Part shown: piece after piece, positions 44,456 to 55,686 of the stretch | How the letters are laid out: the number at the start of each line of letters is the position of its first letter | How positions within the stretch are numbered: position 1 is the first letter of the stretch | Assembly (NCBI GenBank): GCA_963932465.1 | Contig: OZ010799.1 | Span: 280,967,083 to 281,031,082, forward strand | Origin: Maratus speciosus | Lineage: Eukaryota > Arthropoda > Arachnida > Araneae > Salticidae | DNA length: 64,000 nucleotides | Reading direction: 5' to 3' | Translations under genes and position numbers: made by a program | The notes under the pieces: generated by a model | Database searches by the model: none | The model's input: only the letters and a program-made list of their open reading frames with translations | What the model was told of the DNA's origin: nothing

Positions 44456-44983
44456 TGTAGCTGCAACCTCATCATTACTATAAAAAACTGAAGATCTGTT
44501 GACTTACTTAATAGAAGAAAAATTTTCATTCCAATATTCTGGTGCCAATGTGGCATTTAAGAATTAAAATTAAGTGGTCCAAAAATGAACCACCGCCCCT
44601 GAATTGGTTAAAGCAGTAAATTGTAGTAATTTTAGTAAATTGCATTATGTAAATCGTTTTATAACGCTGTCAAGAAATACCGGGAGGCAAAGACTCTATT
44701 AATTCAAATTATTTTAGATTATTTTCAAATGTTTAACTGATCTTCTTTAATCAAACACGAAAACAACCATTGGATGTCTTAAGAGCAACTGGTTCGGCCT
44801 TAAATTTTAGCAAACAAGAGGAATTGAAATTGAAACCGTTTACATGCAGATCGCTACAGGTTATTTCATTATAATTCAATCTTCTCTAATCTTTTAAAAC
44901 CCTATCAGATTAGCGTACTTTTAGATTCTACGATGTCTGAACGGGGGTTGGCGAGCGTAGCTTGCAGGGGCAGAGCCCCCTAG

Positions 44984-45858
44984 TATGAATATATTTTTAT
45001 TGATTTATTAGTATTGGTTGAAACCTTTTTTTTACCATGCTGATGAGTTTTATCTGCATTGATACAAAAACACTAAACACTTAAATTTAAAAAATGTATT
45101 AGATTATACCATTCGAAAAATATCAAAAAAAGTATTTAACAGTAATTGTTCTTTTACACATTGTAGCGGAATTATCGGGCCCGTCAACTAAGAAAATAGC
45201 TATAGACAGGAACAATAAGAATCATTTATTTAAAAGCAATAAAAAGTACAGATTCGAGTGTAGCATGTAGATTTACAGTTTAAATGCCAAGAGTATAATG
45301 TGTTCCAGAAATTGAGTAATTCAAAGAATCGGAAATCATACCAGCAAAATCTAAAAAAGTAAATTTCGCCTATTTTAATAACGAAATGTTTGTTATTAAA
45401 TAGATGAAAAATTCCCGTTTTTAATTTCTGGTGTGAATACGGAATTTGTGAGTAAAAAAATCCACTGAATTGAGAAAACTTTTGGTATCACGAATGACAC
45501 CATAGACGTTTCAAGTTTAAACTATCGATGTTCAAATTTTATGCTTGTTCAATAAAAGCTAACAGGAGAGAATGCTAATCACGGGAAATACAGTAATATC
45601 ATACACTAATTTAAAGAAAAAAATGGCCACACTGGAAAGATTTACTCCAGCTTACTAAAAATACTGTAGCTAGGGATAAAGTGTTCGAAATTTATTTATC
45701 GTCGGCCAAAGCTCAGTGCGAGCATTTTTGTGTAAGTCGATTTCTGAAAATGGCAACGTTCTGTTTTGTTGACATGTAGTTTATTCTATTCTAAGAGAGT
45801 TTTAAAGGAAGAGGGTTTAAAATTAAAAGTGTGTGATACAGTTCACTTTTATATTGAA
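44984..45858. other. Spacer between the two inverted Helitrons
   Basis: 875 bp of AT-rich DNA, no gene seen. The segment 45592-45693 (CATACACTAATTTAAAG, GCCACACTGGA, TAGGGATAAAG) recurs in the same orientation at 48008-48102, on the other side of Helitron-B. Confidence 0.6.
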
Positions 45859-46420
45859 CTAGGGGGCTCTGCCCCCTGCAAGCGACGCTCGCCAACCCCC
45901 GTTCAGACACCGCAGAATCTAAAAATCAAAAAAACATGCTAATCTGATGGGTTTTAAAAATATTAGAGAAGATTAAATTATACTGAAAAAATCTGGGCAG
46001 AACATCCTGTAAACGGGTTTCCATTCAATTCCCTTTGATTGCAAAAATTTAAGGGCGAATCAGTTGCTGTTAAGACATCCAATGGTTGTTTTCGTTTTTG
46101 ATTAAAGAGGATCAGTTAAACATTTGAAAAGAAGCTAAAATAAAATGAATTAAGTATTCAGAGTCTTTGTCTCCCGATATTTTAAAACAATCTCTATAAC
46201 AATAGCCTAAATCATGTGACTATCATCAAAAGTTCCCGGCGGAACACTTCGTTTTTTATACTCTAGGTGCCATTTTGATAATTTAATGTTATCCAGGCAC
46301 ATGTGATAAGTCGCCAAATATTATTCTATCCCCATCATTTCATCTATATTGTAATAGTTCAAGTCATGAAATGCCATAAACAAATACGGTCTGATCCCTT
46401 CGCCTTTCATATGAAGGTTT

Positions 46421-46625
46421 GGCACAAATGGCATATACCCCATATTGGCGCGATTTTTTTCAACGCCAATTTGGGGAACGCATCAACAGCATAAACAGCA
46501 ACATCCGGCTTACCATATCAAGCAAAATAACGATACTTTGGCGCCAGTTAAGTAACCGTTGCGTATATGACATTGGCGTCAGAAACAAATCGCGCCAATA
46601 TGGGGCCGTATATGACATCTGTGCC
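46421..46625. mobile_element. MITE family 1, short copy
   Basis: GGCACAAATGGCATATACCC at 46421; right end TATGACATCTGTGCC at 46625; 205 bp. It is absent from the matching position of Helitron-A (about 40450), so it came after the two copies separated. Reading frames crossing it on both strands are products of its inverted repeats. Confidence 0.8.
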
Positions 46626-46775
46626 GAAAAAAAAAAAGCCGGGTGCAAATCTCGCCAATATCTTTTTTGCAACTTGCTAGTTAGAATTTTTTTTATTCTT
46701 CGAGTGGTAAATTAAAACCTTAATTTGAAGTTGAAATTAAATGTCATGGTTTGTTACATAATTTAATATTTCGCC

Positions 46776-47372
46776 AGATGTCATATACGTACAGCATGTT
46801 TGGCATAATTTTTTTTTGTACGAATATTTGGCGAAAACCTCGTTTTCGAATGCCAGTTACATATGTATTTTTGGTACTACTTAGTTATCCCGTCGACCAA
46901 AAATCTATCGCGAAATATAAGATTAAATGCCAGTAACGGTTGATCGAAAATGTCCCATTCACTTGACTTTTAGAAAGTTACACATGTTTACGTCATCAAG
47001 TTATTTTTATTTCGACGTTTTATTTTTATATTTACTAATGTTATACTAATTTATTTGTTCTTTCGTTATTTAAAATAAAAATTTTGTCAATCTGTACAAT
47101 TTGGCGAGTGGTTTGGCGATTTATATAATTTGCGAAATTGGTTGACGGAATAACTACGTTGTACCGCATTTTTAATTATTTTCTATTACTTTCAAAAGGA
47201 TATAGCAAAAAAATAATTAATAACTATAGAACAAAATAATTTATATAAATTAAAAAAAAGAAATAAAAGTAAATAAACATTTATTATTAAATAAACGACA
47301 ATAGCCATGTCAATCAAAATAATGCCATTTTTGCGCCAAATAGGTACCCCAGTGCGTATAGACATCTGTGTC
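46776..47372 (-). mobile_element. MITE family 1, split by family 2
   Basis: AGATGTCATATACGTACAGC at the left, GCGTATAGACATCTGTG at the right, with the CGAAAACCTCGTTTTCG block. A complete family-2 MITE sits inside (46873-47165). Here family 2 is the younger one, the reverse of 2847-3552. Confidence 0.8.
46873..47165 (-). mobile_element. MITE family 2, intact copy in family 1
   Basis: GGTACTACTTAGTTATCCCG to CTACGTTGTACC, 293 bp. Flanked by GTATTTTT (46865-46872) and GCATTTTT (47166-47173), an 8 bp target duplication with one change. Confidence 0.85.
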
Positions 47373-47893
47373 TAATATTTTTCTTTTCGTTTTTTTTTTT
47401 TTTTTTTTTTAAAGAAAGAAGTGAAATCCATCAATTTCAATGTTTCCTTTTTAAATGAAAGTTTTGTATTAAATAAAATGATAACGAAATACAAAAAAAG
47501 CATTGTTCTTAGCATTGATTTAAAGGAGGCCAAACTGGTCGCCAAATTAATTTAAAATAGTAGCCTTTTCTGAATTATGAAAAAAAAAATATCTGTTATG
47601 ATTAAAATTTGAGTTGCCATCATTAGAAAAATGTATTTAAAATTAGAAAAAAAATTAAGATTTCGAAAACTAATTCGAATTTAAAAATTCTAATACCAGT
47701 TTTGAGATATGTGGATCAATACGGATTTTTGGTGTTTATTTCATCGCAAAGTACTCCATATTTTAGGAGAAATCGCCGTGAAACATAATCAGTTGTTAAA
47801 TTAGTCGATTCAAAGAATCGATACACATTTCAGCCGTTTCATATATTCGTTTCATAAATTCGTTTCATTAGGATTTTATATATATAGGGTAGA

Positions 47894-48300
47894 TGTGTTT
47901 TTGAGTTATTGACAAGTCCGTGTTTTACTTAGTTTACAACTAGCGCGCTATCATAAAGTAATCACTTAAAATACTATTACACTACATAATTACACACTAA
48001 TTTAACAACATCATACACTAATTTAAAGCAAAAATAGCCACACTGGACGGTGTTACTCTAGAACACTAAAAATGCTTTAGGTAGGGATAAAGCAGTCACT
48101 GAAAATACGAAAAAATTCACTTTAATTATTGCCCTAGAGGGAACTTAGTGGATTGATTTCAACTTCCATTTATTTGAAGTATCGAAACCCAAGAAATTCC
48201 AGCGCTGTGGAGATTTAAAAGTCCACTTCAGCCACTGGAAGAAAGGAAAACGTTCATCTTAAGTCTATAAGCACAAGATTTTTAAATTTCTGTTTTGATT

Positions 48301-48334
<34 letters not shown>

Positions 48335-48500
48335 GCATAGGATAGCTGAGGACGAACTATAACCAGGCTAGTTTTTACTATTTCAATTTTGGTTTGAAGA
48401 TAAAAAAATAAAATAAAATAAAAGCAATTTAACAAATAACAACGACCATTTGGAAAATCATTTTTTCAGAGAATAAAATTTAAGACATAAAAAATCGCAC
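47894..48500. other. AT-rich DNA with poly(T)
   Basis: No gene. Holds the second copy of the 45592 repeat (48008-48102) and a poly(T) run at about 48308-48334. Confidence 0.55.
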
Positions 48501-48505
48501 GGAGT

Positions 48506-48830
48506 TGATCATACATTACGTACGCCATGAATTAAACATTAACATTCCTAGACCCATCATGAACAAATTTTTAAAAAAAACTCAGTTTTACAATTTTCGG
48601 TACTGTCAATTTTGAAACTTCTACTGAGCTGGTCATACATTACGTACGCCATGGATTAAACATTAATATTCCTGGACTAATTTTAAATGAAATTTCATAC
48701 ATTACGTACGCCATGGATTACATTTTTCGGTACTGTAAATTTTTAAACTTCTCCGGAGATGGTCATACATTACGTACGCCATGGATTAAACATTAATATT
48801 CCTGGATCAATTTAAAATAAAATTTCCTTC
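48506..48830 (+). repeat. Short tandem array, CATACATTACGTACGCCATG unit
   Basis: CATACATTACGTACGCCATG occurs at about 48511, 48633, 48698 and 48764, three times followed by ATTAAACATTAA and ATTCCT(A/G)GA. Spacing is 122, 65 and 66 bp, so units are of unequal length. Single relatives lie near 50737 and 51141. Confidence 0.8.
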
Positions 48831-49189
48831 TTAAACTTCTAAACATCTCACAATATTACTTTTTACACCTTCGTATAGAGAAAAAAAATGTACTTTTAAA
48901 TGCAATTTGTTTGAAAGCTGTATCTCAATTTGTTTCTGAGTTATCAATTTTTTTTTAGTTTTTATTAATGTTTTGTCATAGTGGTAATCCATCTCTGTTG
49001 AAAGTAAAGGGAAAATACAGATTGTATACCAATCACAAAACGAATAAAATGCGGATTCAACTAATCAAAAGCTTCAGATATGTTTTTGATTTCCTAACCT
49101 GACAGAGGACAATAACCATTTTTCCAAATGGTTAAAAAAAAAAAAAAAAAAATCTTTCACTTTTGGAATCGGTTGGAACCGGTTCTGAA
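48831..49189. other. AT-rich DNA, no gene seen
   Basis: Poly(A) run at about 49135-49152. Nothing else recognised. Confidence 0.45.
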
Positions 49190-49197
49190 ATTGAAGC

Positions 49198-50576
49198 TAG
49201 AGGTCTGAACGGGTCCGAGCTTGGCCCAAGGCCCGTACCCGACGGAATGAAGGCGAATTTTCAAACGGGCCGGGCCGGCAGAATTAGGACAATTTTTTCA
49301 ACGGGACGGGCCGGGCAGCCGCGGCAAAAAAATTTAATCGGGGCTATCGGCCCGATATAAGAATTTAAGCGAAGCAGATAAAATACAAGCCATTTTCAAT
49401 GAATATGATTTTCTCGAGAAGTATAAATGTGCGTCACAATCCGATGCGAGTTTAACAACATAAATACAGAAATGTAACATGTCCATCGTAGAGATCGGCA
49501 TCGTACCGTTGCAAGATGTCTGAATCCGAGTTTAATTTTTTTTCAGCAGAATCGTGCCGGGACGGAACTGGTCTTAATCGATCTCAGGATGTGTAGAACA
49601 GTCATTGCGTTTTGTAGTATTAATAGTGATAATGAACTTCTCTTAACTGTATCTTTGGAAATATACCTTAAGGATGTTCTCATATTCACTGCTCAACAAT
49701 GCGAAGCTTTCAGACACATTTTCTGACAAAATTTTTAACTATAAATGCATAAAATTGAGAGGCCTACCTATTGAAGGCATTTGGAAACGAATAGCTTTTT
49801 CCATATTTGATAAATTACTTACAGAGATAACAGAGATTCCTGTTTCGTGACTATACATTTTTTTCCTTTCCTGTGCCATCGCTTCCGGAAATTCGATTCA
49901 AAACGCTAACTTTGACAGTATTTTCAGAAAGATATATTGCTTTTATCTATGAAAAAAAAACGACATTTACATAGCTTCTGAATAAGAATGCCTGCCAATC
50001 TTGCGCGTTTCCGAAAAGAAAAGAATTCATAAATGTGTCGAAATGTAGCTCCTTTGGATTTGAGAAAAACCTTAAAAATGAGTGAATTATTTTCCCAAAT
50101 CTACTTTTTATAATACAGCTTCAAAAGTTATCATGTTTTTAATCCTTTATTCTGATGAACCACATTAATCTTTTAATGAATCTTTATTTCCATTTTGAAA
50201 TGTCTGTAGACACGATGACTAACACACTGTAAGTAATCGTTAATGTTTACTGTGTGTTTTCTGTTTTGCGAACATCATAGTAATGTAAAATATACTGCAA
50301 AATGTTCCCATAAATATATATGTAGTATTCATTAAAAGAATCGTAATTGTATGTTGAGAAAAAACGGATTTTTTTTTTTTTTTTGTAGAAATTCTGTCGG
50401 GCCGGCCCTGTTTTCACTGATTTTTGTACGGGCCGGGCCGAGAACTGTAAAAATGCAAACGGGCCGGGCCGGGCTCGGGCCGAACTTCCCATTTTTACAC
50501 CGGGCCGGGCCAAGATAGCTTTCGTTCGGGCAGGGCCGGGCCCGGGCCTGGAAATTCCGGCCCGTGCAGACCTCTA
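49198..50576. mobile_element. hAT element, non-autonomous, GC-rich ends
   Basis: ATTGAAGC is duplicated exactly at 49190-49197 and 50577-50584. The element begins TAGAGGTCTGAACGGG and ends CCCGTGCAGACCTCTA, fitting the hAT terminal rule. Both ends have many GGGCCGGGCC words over 100-200 bp; the 1 kb middle is AT-rich and non-coding. Frames across the GC-rich ends (49163-49360, 50247-50513 minus) reflect these words and are not genes. Confidence 0.9.
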
Positions 50577-50599
50577 ATTGAAGCTATCCTAATATAAAA

Positions 50600-51185
50600 A
50601 AAACTATAAAAAACTATAAATTAAATCCCCTGTAACTAACTTCTATCACACTGTTTATACCATTTAGATGTCCACAGAAGCTTAATAAACATGCCATTTC
50701 TCGAATTAACAGATAACCAGATTTCTGGAGATTCACTCACACATTGCTTAAATTAAAGGGATGACAGAATAGCGCATTGAAACTGAAAACACTATAAATG
50801 CACTTTATAGCGCAGTAGAGGGAACTATGTGTATTTGAAATTATATGCATTTGAAGTTCCAAAATACAACAACTTTCCATGCTGTTGTATATCTGAGACA
50901 CGATTTAACACCAGATGCGTAGATCAAGATGGGCACTAGCTATTCAGAACGTGACAAAATTTAAATTCCATATCTGAAAACAAGAAACTCCTGTCTTTTT
51001 CTCCTCAAAGGACAGGATGCAACTAAACCCGCTGGATATAACTTCTACCATAGAGTTTGTAGTAGCTAGATGACTGCAACAACTTAATAAACATGCCATT
51101 GCTCGATCTAATCGAAAAGCGGATTTCTGGAGATTCAGTCACACATTACGTACATTAAAGGCATGAGTGAATAGCGGATCGCCAA
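50600..51185 (+). repeat. Diverged direct repeat, ~150 bp units
   Basis: CTTAATAAACATGCCATT, GGATTTCTGGAGATTCA and GAATAGCG words occur in the same order at about 50665-50780 and 51070-51180. The two units are about 410 bp apart. No gene seen. Confidence 0.6.
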
Positions 51186-51289
51186 CGCACAAATGTTAGT
51201 ATCAGTACAGTACGTTCACAGAGAAAACTCAGAAATTAGTTCCAATATCCAAGGTCCATTAGATCCAAGACTACCTTTATGGGAAGGTA

Positions 51290-53430
51290 CTTGGGCACTT
51301 ATGCCACAACGTTTTGCATTCTTTCGAGTGCGAAATAGATTTTTGTTTTTTCTGAAGCCTAAGTACTATTGCACGTAATTTTTTAAAATATTTTATGTAT
51401 CTGATTTACTTATCATTTTTACTGTATATTTTCATTACAACTGGACAAATGGTTTCATATAAATTCCATATATTTCCATATCGTACTTCTATACGTTCAA
51501 AAGATATTATACTTCCTCGACATTTAGATCTATCTCGAAAATTATTAATTACAGAAATCAACAATAGGTAAAACTTATTTAAGTAGCAATGTGCTTTTAT
51601 ATTTTAATACCGATAAACATATTTATACCACAGCTGTAGCCATTTATTGCATTGAAAACTAAATATGAAAGTTGTTTTAACTACGCCAAATTAAAATAAA
51701 ATTCAGTCGATTTCCGAACACTGATCTATGTGCCGAGAAAAAATGAATTTTTATAAATTTCTGATGCAATGGAATCGGTTAACTCAACTGGTGGATTTCC
51801 CAATTTAAAACAGGAGAGCCACCCCCCCCCCCCATACACGCACACACAAGCTTCGCGGGCGTAAAATGTTTTGTAAATGTAATTCGCATGTCGAGACGTT
51901 TTGGTGATTTTGTTTCGTAGCTGCCAAGTTTCAAGCCAATATTTTTAAAGGCAATCTCCATTTTATTTAATATCATAATTTCTTTCATAAAATAATAGGA
52001 AGTTTACTAACAAAAATAGTAGTAGGAAACTTGTCACTACGTCACTATTTTACAAAAATATCTCAGCCGAATGTTCTTGCTGCCGATCTCCCTTCCCCTT
52101 CAACTATTTCCGTCAGTAAATGGAAATGTAAACGATATCTTTTCAGCAGCCCTGTATATGACCTATAGAATTTATACAGTAATAATACAAGTGATATGCA
52201 AAAAATTAGTTAAATTTCTACCGCAATAATGATTGATTATATCGCCGCAATTTTTTAACTGTTATATTTTCATTTTGTTGGTGATTTTCCGTACAGCTTC
52301 GGTCGCAAAATTGATTAAAAATAAATCAAATACCTAATTTGTAGACCGATTTCTACGAAAATCAATACAATTCTTGCGACGGTGCTATATAACATATTCT
52401 TCTAATGGGAGGTCAAATTGAAACATTGTTTTTGATTCATCGTGTTCCCTCACTCACACACATAAAAACTATAAATACAATACAATCGTTAGACTGTGTG
52501 TTCCGAAAGTAAAAATATTTAAAACAGATATTCAATTACAATTTAAGCGAAGTGAAAAAGAATTCATTTAACAGGATATTTTTGTTCACTGCTCTTTAAA
52601 GCTTTCGAGTGCGAACTATTTCTCTGTGTTTCCGAAGCAAATTAAATTTCGTTTGTAAATTACATTTGAATCGTTTCAGTTTCTATTAAAAATTTTCCTT
52701 GTTTTAAACATTTAATGTTTCGAAGCGTATAGGATAAGTATTATTCTACCTACCAAAACCCTCAAACAATACTCCTCGGGGTAATTTTTTAGCATATGCA
52801 ATAAAAGTGTACAAAATTGGTAATCGTTTCGAAAAAAGTGATGGATGCAATAAAATGTTTACTATCAAGATGCATACACACTTAGAATGTAAGGTATCGG
52901 TAATTCAGATTAGAAAGCTTTGGTAATATATTTTCTTTTCGTTAAAAATCTTCATGCGTTTAAGTGGATATTCTGTACCATTTTTCTACGTTTAAACAAG
53001 GCGAAAAATTCGATAAGAAATCAGTGGTGGAATTGTATGCATTCTATCCTGTCCTGTTCAAGATCATTATAATGCTATGTAACAGGTTAAATATAATTCG
53101 CACATCGAGACGCTTTTGGTGATTTCGTTGGATAGTTGCCAAGTCTCATAAAACTATTTTTTTATTCGTTTTATTTAATCATATGCATTTCATCTAATAA
53201 GATAATGTTTAGTAACAGAAATCGTGGTAGGAATCTTGGCAGCTACACGATTTCTTCACAAAAATAAAGTGCATTGTACCCAAGGTTATCGCTGCTTATG
53301 GCCATGCCTCTTCAGCAATTTCTGTCAATAAACTGAAGTGCACTGCATATCTTTTGAGTAGACCTGTATATTATCTATAGAATTTATAAAAAATAATAAT
53401 TCAAGTAATATGGAAAACGATAATTAAATT
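51290..53430 (+). repeat. Diverged tandem duplication, offset ~1.25 kb
   Basis: Words such as CTTTCGAGTGCGAA (51321 and 52596), TTTTGGTGATTT (51899 and 53115), TGCCAAGT, GTAGGAA, TTTCTGTCA/TTTCCGTCA and CCTGTATAT (52152 and 53362) occur in the same order in both halves. Identity is low, so it is old. No gene is evident in either half. Confidence 0.55.
52283..52393. mobile_element. Possible small MITE with TA flanks
   Basis: TACAGCTTCGGTCGCAAAAT at 52283 and the inverted TTCTTGCGACGGTGCTATA near 52375 suggest a ~100 bp inverted-repeat element at TA. The match is imperfect. Confidence 0.35.
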
Positions 53431-55530
53431 TTAAAACGTATACCGCAATAGGAAACACACTTCCAGAAATTACAGCTCATAGACAATAATGAAACTGCGC
53501 TATTTTAAGTGTCCCCGTGAATGAGCGACAAAATGCTTAGCACGCGATATTCAACAGAAAGCTATTTTTTTTTTAGTGCAGATCAGTGTTTTATATTAAT
53601 TTCATTATGTTCGCAATAGCGTAACTTAATTAAAATGCATTGTAAACGATTCACTTCTATAGGCCAGAATGTTACGGGACTCTTTTGAGTTCCCTAGTAA
53701 ACGAACTATAAAAGCTACACACTTCATTTCCAATAGCGAATGTGCCATAATAAATTTCAAGAACATGTATCAATTATATACTAATGCCGTATAGCTGGAT
53801 AGCCAGACGACTGGACAGACAAACCGAATTCATTAATTTTTTTTCAATTATCTTAGAAAGTGTTAAAAATTGGAGCACGCTCTAAACAGGAAATGTGACC
53901 ACTTTAGGAATATTATAAAAGAATTTTAGAATCAGTGTGTAACGACGAATCTATTTTTAAAGTTATTTTTATTTGGCCGGTATTTTTCTTTGATCATCTG
54001 CCAATTTGGTAAGGTTAGCCAAAACTCAGTGAGAAATCTTAGGGGAAGTTTTCTCACTATAAATTATTAAACAGTTTTGGATAAATTTGATACAATTACA
54101 ATGCAATATTTCCACACTTTGGTAAATATATTTTTCTTCCTTTGCATGTATACTACTAAAATCCTTATTAATAAAAAATAAAACTACATTGTTTATTAGC
54201 AATGTGTGTTTAATTCTTCAATATTTATGGCGAGGAAAATTTTTCCATGCACAGTTATTGTTTACTGTAATAATTTAAAACACGAAATGAAAAAAAAATG
54301 TTTTCAATTACTAGCTGAAAAGTATAAAAAATATTTATCTTACAGAATTTTTGATTTAGCACTCTTTACGTATTTCGAGAATGAAGCATAGGAATCTGTT
54401 TCTGAAACATAAGAAATATTCTACTTAAACTAATTTTCAATCTTTACGTATATATTTTTTTTTTTACATTCGTAGTAACCAAAGATTAATAGAATTAAAT
54501 TAATCGTTTGTAAATTTTATACAAATCGATTCTAGTTTTTAAATGCTTTCATAATTTTTTTTCTGGACATGCCATTAAAAACATTAAAAAAATATTAATT
54601 AAACAATATTTTATGGCAACGTATTTTTAACACTTTCAAACATAATTGAAAAAAATATATATAAAAAGGGTTTGTCTTGTCGGTTGTCTGTTTGTCCTTT
54701 CTCTAACTCGCATAAATATATCCGGATTGCCATGTAATCTATATATGTAATTTTGGTGTACCATGGCGTGTTAACAATTTATGTTTTGTTTACAGGGGGA
54801 ATAAAAAATATTTCGTTACATTATGGTGAATGTGATTTTTTTTTTCTAAATAGAAAGAACGCTTTGTAGAATCTTGGGTAACACGGAAGAATTTATTGTA
54901 TATTTTTGTTCGTGGTTAAATTATATTTTCGTATAATAAGAAATACTTGTCTTCTTTTAAAATGTAGGCTTTCCAATTCAAATGTCACCGCATTTTAGAG
55001 CGTTTACATTGCAAAAGTTGCATTCCATGGCTAGTGGCATTTCATGTTACTTACGTTACATTTAGAACAATTTGCTGCTGAAATTTTTGTAATACTATAA
55101 CACCAAAAAATATTTAAATGCAAAGTTGACATGAATTGTTAATTAAACATATCCAACGCAAAATTTAGATGGAAATTACATAAAAAATTAGAATGAAAAA
55201 TATACTTTTTATGGAAACTTATGGTCCTTTTTATTTTAGTAATGCCAATACGTTACACCAAAGAGTTCAAGAAATTACGCTAAAATTAGCTAATTTGAAA
55301 GTAAATTGTGCTCTGAATGGGTTTAATTACTAAATTATGTCACCTTTACATTTTCAATACTTTTTAGGTACGTAGTTTCTGTCTGTCTGCATATAATAAC
55401 GCAAAACTACGCAAACGAATGGTTTGAAATTTAATATATAGAATAGTTGTAGAAATTTGTCGAGCCATTTCAAATTTTATGAAAAACGAATCAAAATTAA
55501 ATATGTATTAATAAAAGTTTTCTTCATTAT
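53431..55530. other. AT-rich DNA, no gene seen
   Basis: No gene. Near 53790-53825, 54675-54725 and 55375-55400 there are CTGTCTGT/GACAGAC words followed by 'acgcaaa'-like text, a pattern often seen at dispersed-repeat ends, but no element could be defined. Confidence 0.4.
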
Positions 55531-55533
55531 ATT

Positions 55534-55686
55534 AAATCCAATCATACGTAATTAATTCAATGATATCCCATCATAGGTAATGATTCTAGTTTGTCATGGT
55601 GATTATTCTTTAAAATCCTATCACACGTAATTAATTCAATGATATCCCTTGATAGATAATGATTCTAGATTATCATGGTAATTATG
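55534..55686 (+). repeat. ~78 bp tandem duplication
   Basis: TAATTAATTCAATGATATCC and GTAATGATTCTAG/ATAATGATTCTAG words with ATCATGGTAATTAT-like ends occur twice, at about 55534-55610 and 55612-55686. Confidence 0.8.

Larger units (their letters stand above)
41035..44496 (-). mobile_element. Non-LTR retrotransposon (LINE with RNase H), 13 bp target duplication
   Basis: TGTTGACTTACTT flanks the insertion at 41022-41034 and 44497-44509. The minus strand encodes reverse transcriptase, RNase H and a C-terminal Cys/His finger (44455 down to 41930). No poly(A) or simple repeat is seen at either end. The left 450 bp look coding on the plus strand, opposite to the rest, which is unexplained. The RNase H after RT points to the I-group of LINEs (I, LOA or R1-like); I cannot choose a clade. 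Confidence 0.75.
40923..44607. mobile_element. piggyBac-type MITE split by a LINE
   Basis: TTAA (40919-40922) then CTCTTTCAGGGGCAAGG; right end CCGCCCCTGAATTGG then TTAA (44608-44611). The two halves (40923-41034 and 44497-44607) together match the uninterrupted copy at 35022-35233 in length and order. Confidence 0.85.
38194..44983 (+). mobile_element. Helitron-A, non-autonomous, with nested insertions
   Basis: Begins TCTACCTTACATATATAAAA at 38194, close to the usual Helitron 5' end, with A before it. Ends with the hairpin GGGGCAGAGCCCC and CTAG at 44980-44983, then T, as expected for insertion between A and T. Helitron-B (45859-47893) shares both ends and the internal sequence in opposite orientation. 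No Rep/helicase. Nested inside are MITE families 1 and 2, a TTAA element, a piggyBac-type MITE and a LINE. Confidence 0.8.
45859..47893 (-). mobile_element. Helitron-B, non-autonomous, opposite to Helitron-A
   Basis: On the minus strand it starts TCTACCCTATATATATAAAA at 47893 (A before it) and ends at CTAG 45859 after the hairpin CAGGGGGCAGAGCCCC, followed by T. It shares with Helitron-A the segments at 38194-38680, 38684-38943, 39915-40720 and 44650-44983. Nested inside are family-1 MITEs (46421-46625 and 46776-47372) and a family-2 MITE (46873-47165). 2035 bp, no protein. Confidence 0.8.

Noticed and set aside
50247..50513. 88-codon minus-strand frame
   Set aside because: Its Ala/Arg/Pro/Gly-rich start comes from GGGCCGGGCC words in the hAT end.
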